From contig NZ_JAMTCO010000003.1 of assembly GCF_024171925.1 (NCBI RefSeq), forward strand, positions 248,001 to 312,000: DNA of 64,000 nt, read 5' to 3'. Position numbers and translations under genes: made by a program. The stretch's first letter is position 1; every line of letters starts with the position of its first letter. Below the pieces are notes generated by a model. That model did not search any database and was not told where the DNA came from. It saw nothing but the letters and a program-made list of their open reading frames with translations. Origin of the DNA: Actinokineospora diospyrosa. Lineage in GTDB: Bacteria > Actinomycetota > Actinomycetes > Mycobacteriales > Pseudonocardiaceae. Of this stretch, positions 1-36,300 are shown one piece after another.

Positions 1-945
1 GCGGTCTGGCGCGGCAAGGCCGCCGCTGGTCACCTCCACGAACTGCTGCCCGACGCGCACCTCGTCCTGTTCTCGTCGTTCGCCGGTGTCGTAGGCAATC
101 CCGGCCAGGCCAACTACGCCGCCGCCAACGCCTACCTCGACGCCCTCGCCGAACACCGCCGCGCACAAAGCAAATCCGCCACCGCGATCGCCTGGGGCCC
201 ATGGGCAGGCGCAGGCATGGGCGCCGAACACGCGGCAGCCGACCAACAGCACCGCACCGGCGTCACCGCGCTCGATCCGGCCGCCGCCATCGCCGCGCTG
301 GCCAAGGCGCTCGACGCGGACCTCACCACGGTCGCCGTCGCCGCCATCGACTGGCCCCGCTTCACCTCCGGCCGCGGTGGCACCCTCTTCGCCGGTCTGG
401 TCGAGGCCGCGCCCGCCACGACCGAACCCGATCTGCGTGCCGCGCTGGCCGAAACCCCGGTCGGCCGGCGCGGCGCGCTCCTGCTCGACCTGGTCAGCAG
501 CCGCGCCGCCGCCGCGCTCGGGCACCGCGCAGGCGAGCTGATCGACCCGCGCCGCCCGTTCCGCGACCTCGGGTTCGACTCGCTCACCGCGGTCGACCTG
601 CGCAACCGGCTCGACGCGGCCACCGGGCTCGCGCTGCCCACCGGCATCGTGTTCGACCACCCGACCCCCGAGGCGCTGGCCGCGCACCTGCTCGACGAGC
701 TCACCGCCGACCCCGGTTCGCCCGCGGTCGCCGAACTCGACAAGTTCGAGGCCGCGCTGGCCGAGTTGCCGCCGACCGACGCCGAGGCGAGCGCGATCAC
801 CGCCCGGTTGCGCGGCCTGCTCGCCCGGCTCGAACCGGCCACCCCGAACGGGTCCGACGACTTGACCGGGTCCGACGACCTGGCCGACGCCTCGGCCGAC
901 GAGCTGTTCGACCTGATCCACAAAGAGTTCGGCAAGTCCGGATGA
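1..945 (+). CDS. Modular type I PKS, C-terminal end (M0: KR-ACP-docking), 5' partial
   Basis: The open frame runs from base 1 without a start, so only the last 314 residues of a larger PKS are visible. Residues 1-~110 are the catalytic half of a ketoreductase: Ser in FSSFAG (24-29) and catalytic Tyr39 in NYAAAN. The residue eight before that Tyr is Val, not Trp, which fits a B-type KR (D-hydroxyl), but the diagnostic LDD region lies outside the window. An ACP follows with the phosphopantetheine Ser194 in [10 protein letters not shown]. The tail (~230-314) is a linker plus acidic helix ending in [14 protein letters not shown], a typical C-terminal docking domain. Only 26 bases separate its stop from the next PKS start, so the genes are probably cotranscribed and this protein should hand its chain to the 972-24377 protein. 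Whether M0 has DH or ER, and its AT type, cannot be told. Confidence 0.95.
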   Translation, partial: AVWRGKAAAGHLHELLPDAHLVLFSSFAGVVGNPGQANYAAANAYLDALAEHRRAQSKSATAIAWGPWAGAGMGAEHAAADQQHRTGVTALDPAAAIAALAKALDADLTTVAVAAIDWPRFTSGRGGTLFAGLVEAAPATTEPDLRAALAETPVGRRGALLLDLVSSRAAAALGHRAGELIDPRRPFRDLGFDSLTAVDLRNRLDAATGLALPTGIVFDHPTPEALAAHLLDELTADPGSPAVAELDKFEAALAELPPTDAEASAITARLRGLLARLEPATPNGSDDLTGSDDLADASADELFDLIHKEFGKSG

Positions 946-955
946 GGCCCGTGGC

Positions 956-960
956 TGGGA
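956..960 (+). promoter_or_regulatory. Ribosome binding site for the 972 PKS gene
   Basis: A GGGA(G) run about eleven bases before the ATG at 972 lies in the 26-base gap between two PKS genes. It supports the ATG start of MADEKKLLENL, which opens the docking helix directly. Confidence 0.55.
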
Positions 961-971
961 GTCGCTGACCA

Positions 972-24377
<23,406 letters not shown>

Positions 24378-24382
24378 CCCGT

Positions 24383-24386
24383 GGAG
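24383..24386 (+). promoter_or_regulatory. Ribosome binding site that favours the ATG at 24393
   Basis: GGAG lies six bases before ATG 24393. An in-frame GTG at 24381 would overlap this site and has no ribosome binding site of its own, so the start MSREQQIVEAL is preferred over the longer GTG reading by four residues. Confidence 0.6.
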
Positions 24387-24392
24387 CCCAGC

Positions 24393-27300
24393 ATGAGCCG
24401 TGAGCAGCAGATCGTCGAGGCGCTGCGGGCGTCGCTCAAGGAGACCGAGCGACTGCGCAAGCAGAACCGCGAACTGACCGCCGCCGCGGCCGAACCGATC
24501 GCGATCGTCGGCATGGCGTGCAGGCTGCCGGGCGGGGTCACCTCGCCCGAACAGCTGTGGGAGCTGCTCGAGCGCGGCGGGGACGCGATCAGCGGCTTCC
24601 CCGGTGACCGCGGTTGGGACCTGGTCAGTGCGGTCGAGTACGCCAGGGCGGGCGGATTCGTTGACGCCACCGGGTTCGACGCCGCGCTGTTCGGCATCTC
24701 GCCCCGTGAGGCGCTGGCTATGGACCCGCAGCAGCGGCTCCTCTTGGAGGCGAGCTGGGAGGCGCTTGAGCGAGCGGGGATCGCGCCGGATTCGTTGCGG
24801 GGCAGTGTGACTGGCGTGTACGCAGGGGCGTCCAACTCCGGCTATGGGTCCGGGGTTCCGCTACCTGCTGAGGTTGCCGGGCACGCGTTGACGGGCACTG
24901 CGAACAGCGTGATCTCTGGGCGCGTCGCCTACACGCTCGGGTTGGAAGGGCCCGCGGTCACCATCGACACGGCGTGTTCCAGCAGCCTGGTCGCCTTGCA
25001 CCTGGCCATGCGGGCATTGCGCGCCGACGAATGTTCGATGGCGCTGGTCGGTGGAGTGACGGTCATCCCGTCGACCGCGGTATTCGCGGAGTTCGCCCGG
25101 CAGAACGGCTTGGCTGGTGACGGGCGCTGCAAGTCGTTCGCCGCAGCGGCCGACGGCACCGGGTGGTCCGAAGGCGTGGCCGTCCTCGTCGTGACGAAAC
25201 TGTCTGACGCACTGGCCAAGGGGTATGACGTCCTGGCCGTTGTGCGCGGGTCGGCCGTCAACTCCGATGGCGCGTCCAACGGGCTGACCGCGCCGAACGG
25301 GCCGTCGCAGCAGCGGGTGATCAAGGCCGCACTGGCTGCCGCTGGATTGTCGCCATCTGATGTGGACGCTGTGGACGGGCACGGTACGGGGACCCGGCTG
25401 GGCGACCCGATCGAGGCGCAAGCGTTGCTGGCAACCTATGGCAAGGGGCGCACAGAACCGCTGTGGCTGGGGTCGCTGAAGTCCAACCTCGGTCACACCC
25501 AGGCCGCCTCCGGAGCCGCTGGCGTAATCAAGATGGTGCTGGCGCTGCAACACGGCGTACTCCCCAAGACCCTGCACGTGGATACGCCCACCCCGCACGC
25601 GGCCTGGCAGCGCGGCGCCGTCTCACTCCTGACCGACGCCCGCCCGTGGCCCGAGGTTGACCGGCCCCGCCGGGCGGCGGTGTCGTCGTTCGGGATCAGC
25701 GGCACCAACGCGCACATCATCCTGGAGTCCTACGCGACGGAACCGGTTGCGGTGCCGACGGCTGATGAGCCGGTGGTTGTGCCGTTGGTGTTGTCCGCGC
25801 GGACCGAGGATGCGCTGCAGGCCCAGGCTGAACAGTTGAGCGTGCTGGACGCGCCGACGGTGGACGTCGCGTGGTCGCTGGTGTCGACCCGGGCGATGTT
25901 GGACGAGCGCGCGGTCGCGCTTGACGACGCCGGGTTGTCAGCGCTGGCGAAGGGCGAGTCGGCGCCAGGTCTGGTCCGCGGCTCGGTGGTCGACGGCGAC
26001 CTCGTGTTCCTGTTCACCGGCCAGGGCTCCCAGCGTGCGGGTATGGGCCAGGCGCTCCGCGTCTTCCCGGTCTTCGCCGAGGTCATCGACGACATCCACG
26101 CCCGCCTCCCGTTCGACGACGGCGCCATCGACCAGACCGGCAACGCCCAGCTGGCCCTCTTCGCCCTGCAGGTCGCCCTCTTCCGCCTCGTCGAGTCGTG
26201 GGGCCTGCGCCCGGATGCCCTCGTCGGCCACTCCATCGGCGAGGTCGCGGCTGCCCACGTTGCCGGGATCCTCTCCCTCGACGACGCGTGCACCCTGGTC
26301 TCCGCCCGCGCCCGTCTCATGCAGGCCCTGCCCACTGGCGGGGCCATGCTCGCCATCGAGGCCGCCGAGCACGAGCTCGACCTTCCCGACGGCGTGGACC
26401 TGGCTGCCGTGAACTCCGATCGTTCGATTGTCGTATCGGGGGAACGTGGGATTGTTGAACTGTTCGAACGTAGGATTGTTGAACAAAACCGCCGGGTGAA
26501 GCGGCTGACCGTCTCGCACGCGTTCCACAGCCGCTTGATGGACCCGATGCTGGACGAGTTCCGGCAGGTGGTGGCCGGGCTATCGTTCAACAATCCGACA
26601 ATCCCCTTGCTGACCACGTCAACGGGTGACCCGGCGACGCCCGAGTACTGGGTGCGGCAGGTTCGGGAGACTGTCAGGTTCGCGGATGCGGTCCGAGACC
26701 TGGACGAGAGCACGCGGTACTTCGAACTGGGGCCGGACGGGGTGCTGTCCGCGCTGGTGGGTGGCGTGCCCGCGCTGCGGGCCGGGCAGGACGAGCCGGT
26801 CGCGCTGGTGACGGCGTTGGCCCGGTTGCACGTCGTCGGTGTGCCCGTCGACTGGACCGCTGTGGTGCCGCGCGCCCGGCGGATCGCGCTGCCGGTGTAC
26901 CCGTTCCAGCGCTCCCACTACTGGCTCGCCCCGGCGGCGACCGAGGAGTCCGCTGTGGACAGCTGGCGCTACCGCGTCGACTGGTCCCCGGTCACCTTGT
27001 CCGAACAACCAGAAACCACCCCTGCCGCCGTCGTCGTACCGCCTGGCGCCGACCCCGCCGCCATCATCGAACTGCTGCGAGAGCCCTCGACCGCGCCGAT
27101 CTGGGTGCTCACCAAGGGCGCCGTGTCCACCGGACCAGACGACCCCGTGACCGACCCCGCCGCCGCGCGACTGTGGGGACTCGGCCAGGTCGCCGCCCTG
27201 GAGCACCCGGATCGCTGGGGCGGCCTCATCGACGTCGACGCGGACCCAGATCCCGCTCAACTCGCGGCCATCATCGCGGGCGACGAGGACCAGCTCGCCC

Positions 27301-30300
27301 TCCGCTCCCACGGCACCTATGCCCGCCGACTCGTCCCCGCCCCCACGGCCAGCGGAACCCCGTGGCGCGCTACCGGCACCGTCCTCGTTACCGGCGGGAC
27401 CGGCGCCCTCGGCGGGCACATCGCCCGTTGGCTCGCGGGCCGCGGCGCCGAGCACATCCTCCTCACCAGCAGGCGCGGTCCCGCCGCTCCAGGGGCCGCC
27501 GAACTGGTTCAGGAGTTGGCCGACCTCGGAGTCCGAGCCGAAGTCATCGCCTGTGACGTGGCTGATCGCGACGCACTTGCTCGACTGCTGGCGGAACACC
27601 ACGTCACCGCCGCGTTCCACGCCGCTGGGGTCGTCGCGTCCACGCCGCTGGCCGAGACCACTGTGGACGAGTTCGCGGAGACCGTCCGCGCCAAGGCGGA
27701 CGGCGCCACCCATCTACACGAGCTTCTGCCAGACGCGCACCTGGTCCTGTTCGGCTCTATCGCCGGGATCTGGGGGAGCGGTGGGCAAGCCGCCTACGCC
27801 GCCGCCAACGCTCACCTTGACGCGATCGCGGCTCACCGTCGCTCGCTGGGAAAGCCAGCTACCTGCGTGTCCTGGGGTCCGTGGGCGGGATCGGGCATGC
27901 TCGCCGACACCGACGCCGAGGACTACCTCCGTCGCCGCGGCCTCACCCCGATGGCACCCGCTCGCGCTGTCGCCGCCCTCGGTCGCGCACTCGACGCGGG
28001 CGACACCAACGTCACCGTGGTCGACATCGATGGCCCCCGGTTCGCCTCGGTCTTCACTTCAGGCCGTCCGAGCCGCCTACTCCCCTGGGCCACGCCGCAG
28101 GTAGTCGTTGAGTCCACATGGGATGAGCGCGGCGCGCTGGACCTGGTCCGCGCCGAGGTGGCTGCGGTACTCGGCTACGCGGGCGCGGTCGACGCCAAGA
28201 AGCCCTTCAAGGACTTGGGCTTCGACTCGTTGACCGCCGTCGAGCTGCGGGACCGCATCGCGCGGGTCACCGGCCAACGACTACCCGCGTCCCTCGTCTA
28301 CGACTACCCGACCGCGACTGCGCTCGCCGACCACCTGCGTCGCCAAGCGCGGGGCGAGGACGAGCGGGTACGCGCGGAGGTCGCCACCCGGGTGGACGAG
28401 CCGATCGCGATCATCGCCATGAGCTGCCGCTTCCCCGGCGGCGTCGACTCGCCGGAAGCGCTGTGGGACCTGGTCTCCGCCGGACGTGAGGTCGTCGACG
28501 AGTTCCCCACCGACCGCGGCTGGGACCTCGACGCACTCCGGTCCAGCTCCCACTCCCTGCGGGGTGCATTCCTCAGCGGAGCGGCGGACTTCGACGCTGA
28601 GCTGTTCGGCATCTCCCCGCGTGAGGCCACGGTCCTCGACCCGCAGCAGCGGTTGTTGCTCGAGGCCACCTGGGAGGTGTTCGAGCGAGCCGGGATCGAC
28701 CCGACTTCCCTGCGCGGGGAGCCGGTCGGCGTGTTCGCGGGCACCAACGGCCAGGACTACGCCGGGGTGGCGTTGGCGTCGGAGGCACTGGCTGGCTACC
28801 TGTCGACCGGGATCACCGCGAGTGTGCTGTCCGGCCGGATCGCCTATAGCTTTGGGCTTGAAGGACCAGCGGTCACTGTGGACACCGCATGCTCGTCGTC
28901 GCTGGTCGCACTACACCTTGCCGCAAAGGCATTGCGGGACGGGGAGTGCTCGCTCGCCGTTGCCAGTGGGGTGACGGTGATGGCGACCCCTGGTGCGTTC
29001 GTCGAGTTCAGCCACCAGCGGGGGCTTGCCGCGGACGGTCGGTGCAAGCCGTTCGCGCAGGCAGCGGACGGAACTTCGTGGGGCGAGGGCGTCGGCGTGC
29101 TGCTGGTCGAGCGCCTCTCTGACGCGGTGCGCAACGGACATCAGGTTCTCGCTGTAGTGCGCGGATCGGCCGTGAACTCCGATGGAGCCTCAAACGGCCT
29201 GACTGCACCGAATGGTCCATCTCAGCAGAGGGTGATCCTGTCCGCGCTGGCAGCGGCGGGATTAAATCCGTCTGATGTAGACGCTGTGGAAGCACACGGG
29301 ACGGGCACGGTTCTGGGCGACCCGATCGAGGCGCAGGCGTTGCTGGCAACCTATGGGCAGGGGCGCACCGAGCCGCTGTGGCTGGGGTCGGTGAAGTCCA
29401 ACATCGGGCACACCCAGGCCGCCGCCGGTGTCGCGGGCGTGATCAAGGTCGTCCAGGCGATGCGGCACGGGATCTTGCCCCCGTCGCTGCACATCGACGC
29501 CCCGACCACGCACGTGGACTGGTCGAGCGGCGCGGTGTCGCTGCTGACCGAGTCCCGGCCGTGGCGGACCGGACCACGCCGTGCTGGCGTCTCCTCCTTC
29601 GGCGTGAGCGGGACGAACGCGCACGTGATCCTGGAGTCGGCACCGGAGATCGAGGCTGCCCCGGCCGTGGGCGCCCCGGGTTCGGCGTGGCCGCTGTCGG
29701 CCGGGTCGTCGGCCGGGTTGCGCGAGCAGGCGGCGCGGCTGCTGGCCTTCCTGGCGGCGGACCCCGAGGTTGACCACGACGCGGTCGCGCACACACTCGT
29801 CCAGGGGCGGGCGGCGCTGTCGCACCGGGCTGTGGTGCCCGCGGGTGACGTGCGCTCGTTGACCGCGTTTGCGGAGGGCGGCGGGGACGTCGTCCAGGGT
29901 TCTGTGGTCGACGGCAAGCTCGTGTACCTGTTCACCGGTCAAGGCGCGCAGCGCGCGGGCATGGGCCAGGAGCTGCGGGTGTTCCCCGCGTTCGCCGCGA
30001 CCTTCGACGAGGTGGTGGCGCGCGTCCCGTTCGACGACAGCGCCATCGACCAGACCGGCAACGCCCAGGTCGCCCTGTTCGCCCTCGAAGTCGCCCTCTA
30101 CCGGCTCCTCGAGTACCGCGGCATCCGCCCCGACGTCGTGGTCGGCCACTCCATCGGCGAGGTCGCGGCCGCCCATGTCGCCGGGATCCTCTCCCTTGAT
30201 GACGCCTGCACCCTGGTTTCCGCCCGTGCCCGCCTCATGCAGGCACTGCCCACCGGCGGGGCCATGCTCGCCATCGAGGCCGCCGAGCATGAGATCGAAC

Positions 30301-33300
30301 TTCCCGAAGGTGTGGACCTCGCCGCGGTGAATGGCGATCGTTCGATTGTCGTATCGGGGGATCGTAGGATTGTTGAACAGTTCAAACGTCAGATTGGTGA
30401 GCAAGGTCGCCGGGTCAAGGAACTGACGGTCTCGCACGCGTTCCACTCGCGGCTGATGGACCCGATGCTGGACGACTTCCGCGCGGTCGTGGCGGGGCTG
30501 TCGTTCAACAGTCCGACAATCCCCGTGGTGACCACGGCAACGGGTGACCCGGCGACGGCCGAGTACTGGGTGCGGCAGGTCCGCGAGCCGGTCAGGTTCC
30601 ACCAGGCGATCACCGGGCTCGCGGACGCCGGCGTCTTCCTGGAGTTGGGGCCGGACGGCGTGCTGACCGCGCTGGCGCAGCAGTCCGTGGCCGCGATCGC
30701 GATCCCGACCCTGCGGGCGGGCAAGCCGGAGGTGGATACCTTCGACCGCGCCATCGCCGCCCTCCACGTCCACGGCGTGCCAGTCCACTGGCCAACCCGC
30801 GGCCCCGGCGTCGACCTGCCCACCTACGCCTTCCAGCGCACCCGGTTCTGGGCCAAGCCCAAACCCGCTGCCACCGGCCTGGACGCCGCCACGCACCCAC
30901 TCCTCACCGGCGCCACGCCACTCGGCGACGGCGGCCACCTGTTCACCGGCGCGCTCACCCCCGACGGCTGGTTGGCCGACCACGTCATCCACGGCCGCGT
31001 CGTCCTCCCCGGCACCGCCCTGGTCGACCTCGCCCTGCACGCGGGCGCCACAACCGGCACCCCCCACCTGGATGAACTGACCATCGAGGTCCCCCTAACC
31101 CTCCCGGCTGCCATCCAAATCGCCGTCACTTCACCAGCCTCCGAAGGCTCCCGCGCCTTCACCATCCACTCCCGCACGGCCGACATCTGGACCCGTCACG
31201 CCACCGGCATCCTGAGTCCCTCTCCCAGTACGACCGCCGATGCCGTCACGTTCCCCGATGCGACCGATGCGCTCCCCCTCGACGGTCTGTATCCCGCGCT
31301 AGCCGAGGCTGGGCTCGATTACGGCCCCGCTTTCCGAGGTCTGCAAGCGGTGCACCGCACAGCCGATGGCCTGATCGCCGATGTCACCGCCGCCGTGGAT
31401 ATCGGCGGATTTGGGCTGCACCCAGCCCTTCTCGACGCCGCTCTGCACGCACTCGCGGTGGACAGCGGTGGCGCCGCCGCGCGTGTGCCGTTCGCTTGGA
31501 CCGGGGTCGCACTGCACGCGACCGGCGCCGACCACCTGCGCGTACACATCACCCACACCGGCACGGACACAGTGCGGATCCTGGCCGTGGATCGTGCCGG
31601 TGCGTTGGTCGCGATCGTCGAGTCCCTGACCCTGCGCGCCGCGCCTCAGATCGTCGACCGCTCACTTGATGACGCACTATTCACAGTGGACTGGGTCCCG
31701 GTCCCGGTGCCCGCGGGGACTGGAGTTCGTGACGTCGTCATTCCGATGCCCGCCAGCGTGGTCGACACCCTGGAACTGGTCCAAGCGTGGATCAAGCACA
31801 ACCCCGACCCGCGGCTCGTCCTCGTCGGGTCCGGTGCCGTGGCCGCCGTCGTCGGTGACGACATCACCGACCTGGAGGCGGCCGCGTCCTGGGGGCTCGT
31901 CCGGGCCGCGCAGTCCGAGCACCCCGACCGGTTCGTCCTCGTCGACTCCGATCACGATGCCGATCACGATGCCGACCTGGCTGGCGCACTCACGCTCGAT
32001 GAGCCGCAACTGGCCCTGCGCGACGGCGTCGTCCTCGCGCCGAGGCTCATCCGCGCCAAGCCCGGGATCACGTTGCCCGACGAGCCGTGGCGCCTGGATG
32101 TCAACACCGGTGGAACGCTGGAGAACCTGACCGCGGTGCCCAACCCCGACCGTCCACTCGCGCCAGGCGAGGTTCGTGTCGAAGTTCGCGCGGCGGGCAT
32201 CAACTTCCGCGATGTGCTGATCGCCCTCGGTAGCTACCCGGAGCGCGCGATCATGGGCTCTGAAGGTGCGGGCGTCGTCATCGAGGTCGGGGCGGACGTC
32301 GACCTGGCTGTGGGGCAACGGGTCTTCGGCCTGTTCTCGGGCGGTTTCGGTCCACAGACCGTTGTGGACCGTCGTCTGATCGCGCCGATGCCAGACTCTT
32401 GGTCCTTCACCGATGCCGCTGCCGTCCCTATGGCGTTCCTGACCGCCTACTACGCCCTCGTCGACCTGGCGAACCTGCGCGCGGGCGAACACATCCTCGT
32501 ACACGCTGCCGCGGGCGGTGTCGGCATGGCGGCGACGCAGATCGCCCAACACCTCGGGGCGGATGTCTACGGGACGGCCAGCCACGGCAAGTGGGCCGCG
32601 ACCGGCTTGCCAGAAGAACACCTGGCGTCTTCGCGTGATCTCGGGTTCGCCGACAAGTTCCGCCGCGTCGCGGGCCGGTGGGGATTCGACGTCGTGCTGA
32701 ACTCCCTCGCTGGGGAGTACATCGACGCCTCCGCTCGGCTGCTCGGACCTGGCGGCCGGTTCATCGAGATGGGCAAGGCCGATGTTCGGGACGCGGGTGA
32801 CTTCCCCGACTCGCGCTACCAGGCGTTTGACCTGAGCGAAGCCGGTCTCGACCGACTCCAAGCCATGCTCCAAGAACTGCTCGTCCTCTTCGGACAAGGT
32901 GCCCTGCACCTGTTGCCAACCCGTGCTTGGGACATCCGGGACGCTCGCTCGGCCTTCCGCCACCTCGGCCAAGGGCGGCACGTCGGCAAGAACGTCTTCA
33001 CCTTGCCCCGACCGCTCGCCTCGGTGCTGATCACAGGCGGCACTGGCGTACTCGGATCTGCCCTGGCCCGGCACCTCGCCACGCAAGGCGTGCGAAAGCT
33101 CGTCCTCGTTTCCCGCAGTGGATACGCGAACCCGGACCTGCTTGCCGACCTCGATGGCATCGACGTGGCTGTGGTCGCCTGTGACACAAGCGATCCAGCT
33201 GCCCTGGTGGAGGTCATCGCGGCCCACGGGCCGACCGACGTCATCCACGCAGCGGGTGTGACCGATGATGCGCTGGTCACCGATCTCACCCCGGAGCGGC

Positions 33301-36300
33301 TCAACGCTGTCTTGGCCACGAAGGCGGATGCCGCCAAGGCGCTTGCTGCCCTCGACCTCGACTCGCTGACCTTCTACTCCTCGGCATCGGCGACCTTCGG
33401 CACCCCCGGTCAAGCCAACTACTGCGCCGCGAACGCTGTGCTCGACGCGCTCGCCCACCAGCTCCGTGCTCGTGGCAAGCAGGCTGTTTCGCTGGCGTGG
33501 GGACTGTGGGAGCAGTCCAGCGGCATCACCGCGTCCCTCTCATCCGCCGACCGCGCTCGCCTCGGCACAGCACTGTCCACAGCGGATGGTCTCACGCTGT
33601 TCGACCGGTCTCGCGCTTTCGCGCAGCCCCACCTGCTTCCGATGCGGCTCGATACCCGGTCGCAGCACCCGCTCCTGCGTGGTCTTGGCGTGACTCCACG
33701 CCGCCGGGCTCAAGCACCCACCCTGACCGCCGACAACGCGCTTGACCTGGTGCGCGAGCAGGTTGCCGCTGTCCTCGGGTACAGCACCCTCGACGCCGTC
33801 GATCCGCGCAGGGCGTTCCGAGACCTCGGGTTCGACTCACTCACGTCGGTCGAACTGCGCAATCGCATCAACGCCGCCGCGGGCCTGCGACTACCGCCGA
33901 CCGTGGTGTTCGACCACCCGACTCCCACGGCACTCGCCGCGCTCATCGCGCAGGATCGGCCTGTCGCCAAGAAGGTGGTCAATCGCGCGACCGATGCCGG
34001 CGCGGACGACATCGTGATCGTCGGCATGGCGTGCCGCTACCCCGGCGGAGTCTCTTCGCCGGAGGAACTGTGGGAGCTGGTCGCATCCGGAGTGGACGCT
34101 ATCGGCGAGTTCCCGCGCGACCGGGGCTGGGACCTTGACGCGCTCTACGACCCGGACCCCGAGCGACTGGGCACCACCTACACCCGATCCGGCGGATTCC
34201 TGAGCGACGCGGCCGGGTTCGACGCCGGCCTGTTCGGCGTGTCTCCGCGCGAGGCCACCGCGATGGACCCGCAGCAGCGGCTCCTCCTGGAGACCGCGTG
34301 GGAGGCGTTCGAGCGCGCCGGGATCGCCCCGATGTCACTGCGGGGCAGTCGATCCGGCGTGTTCATGGGCGTCGCGACCTCGCTGTACGGCCTCGACAGC
34401 GGGCCGTCCGAAGGGCACTCGCTGACCGGCATCGCGACCAGCGTCGCCTCGGGCAGGCTCGCCTACACTTTCGGACTCGAAGGCCCCGCACTGACGGTGG
34501 ACACCGCGTGCTCCAGCAGTCTGGTCGCGCTGCACCTAGCCGCCCAAGCGCTGCGCAACGGTGAGTGCACGCTGGCACTGGCCGGTGGCGCGACGGTCAT
34601 GGCGACCCCGGGGATCTTCACCGAGTTCAGCAGGCAGAAGGGGCTTTCGGTCGACGGGCGTTGTCGCTCCTTCGCCGCTGAGGCCGATGGGACGGGATGG
34701 GGCGAGGGCGTCGGCGTCCTGGTCGTCGAGAAGCGGTCCGACGCGATCGCCAACGGCCACGAGATCCTCGCCGTCGTCCGCGGCACGGCCGTGAACTCCG
34801 ATGGCGCGTCGAACGGGTTGACCGCGCCCAACGGGCCGTCGCAGCAGCGGGTCATCGAAGCGGCGCTGGCGGTCGGTGGTCTGTCCCCGTCCGATGTGGA
34901 CCTGGTGGAGGCGCACGGGACGGGAACCGTGCTCGGCGACCCGATCGAGGCGCAGGCGCTGGTGGCGACCTACGGGCAGGACCGGGTCGAGCCGCTGTGG
35001 CTCGGGTCGGTCAAGTCGAACATCGGCCACACCCAATCGGCCGCGGGCGTCGCGGGCGTGATCAAGGTCGTCGAGGCCCTGCGCCGCGGTGTGCTGCCCC
35101 GGACCCTGCACGCCGACCAGGCGACCCCGCACGTGGACTGGTCGGCGGGCGCGGTGTCGCTGCTGACCGAGTCGCGGCCGTGGCCCGCGGTCGACCGGCC
35201 GCGCCGAGCTGGGGTGTCGTCCTTCGGGGTGAGCGGCACCAACGCGCACGTGATCATCGAGCACGAGCCAGCACCCTCCGCGCCCGCGACCCGGCCGGTG
35301 TCCGCGGCGGTGCCGTGGGTGCTGTCGGCGGCATCGGACGCGGCGCTGCGCGACCAGGCCGCCCGGCTCGCGGCGCACACCGCTGACTTGGCGCCGGTCG
35401 ACGTCGGGTTGTCGCTGATCACCGCGCGGGCGGACCTTGATCACCGGCTCGTCGTGGTGGGGGACTCGGCGGACGCGCTGCGGGCCGCGCTCGTGGACGC
35501 GCCCGGCCGGGTGATCGCCCGGGGGCGGGTTGCGTTCCTGTTCACCGGCCAGGGCGCGCAGCAAGCGGGCATGGGGGAGGGACTGCGCGTCTTCCCGGCG
35601 TTCGCGACGGCGTTCGACGAGATCCGGGCTCGGTTGCCGTACTCGGACGCGGAGATCGACCAGACCGGCAACGCCCAGCTGGCACTTTTCGCCGTTGAGG
35701 TTGCCCTGTTCCGCCTGCTGGAGTCCTGGGGTGTTAGCCCTGACGTCCTGATCGGTCACTCTATCGGCGAGGTGGCCGCTGCTCACGTTGCCGGGATCCT
35801 GTCCCTGGATGACGCCTGCACCTTGGTCTCCGCCCGTGCCCGTCTCATGCAGGCCCTGCCCACCGGTGGCGCGATGCTGGCCATCGAGGCCGCTGAGTCC
35901 GAGGTCGATCTCCCTGACGGTGTGGACCTTGCTGCGGTGAATGGCGACCGTTCGATTGTCGTATCGGGGGATCTTGGGAGTGTTGAACTGTTCGAACGTA
36001 GGATTGTTGAACAAGACCGCAGGGTGAAGCGGTTGACCGTCTCGCACGCGTTCCACAGCCGCTTGATGGACCCGATGTTGGACGAGTTCCGGCAGGTGGT
36101 GGCCGGGCTGTCGTTCAACGATCCGACGATCCCCCTGGTGAACACGTCAACGGGTGATCCGGCGACGGCTGAGTACTGGGTGCGGCAGGTTCGGGAGACC
36201 GTGCGGTTCGCCGATGCGGTTCGGGAATCCCGGGCGACGACGTTCGTCGAGGTCGGGCCAGGTGGGGTGCTGTCCGCCCTGGTGCACCACATCGTGGACG

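Noticed and set aside
24381..24392. GTG 24381 as the start of the second five-module PKS
   Set aside because: GGAG at 24383-24386 is ideally placed for ATG 24393 and would lie inside the coding region if GTG were used.
27740..27760. KR6 inactive because FSS reads FGS
   Set aside because: The second serine, which is the catalytic one, is kept, as are Tyr1135 and Asn of YAAAN.
31945..31980. The repeated GATCACGATGCC near 31950 as a regulatory site
   Set aside because: It is a short in-frame tandem duplication coding DHDADHDAD in a variable part of the KR structural half; no further support.
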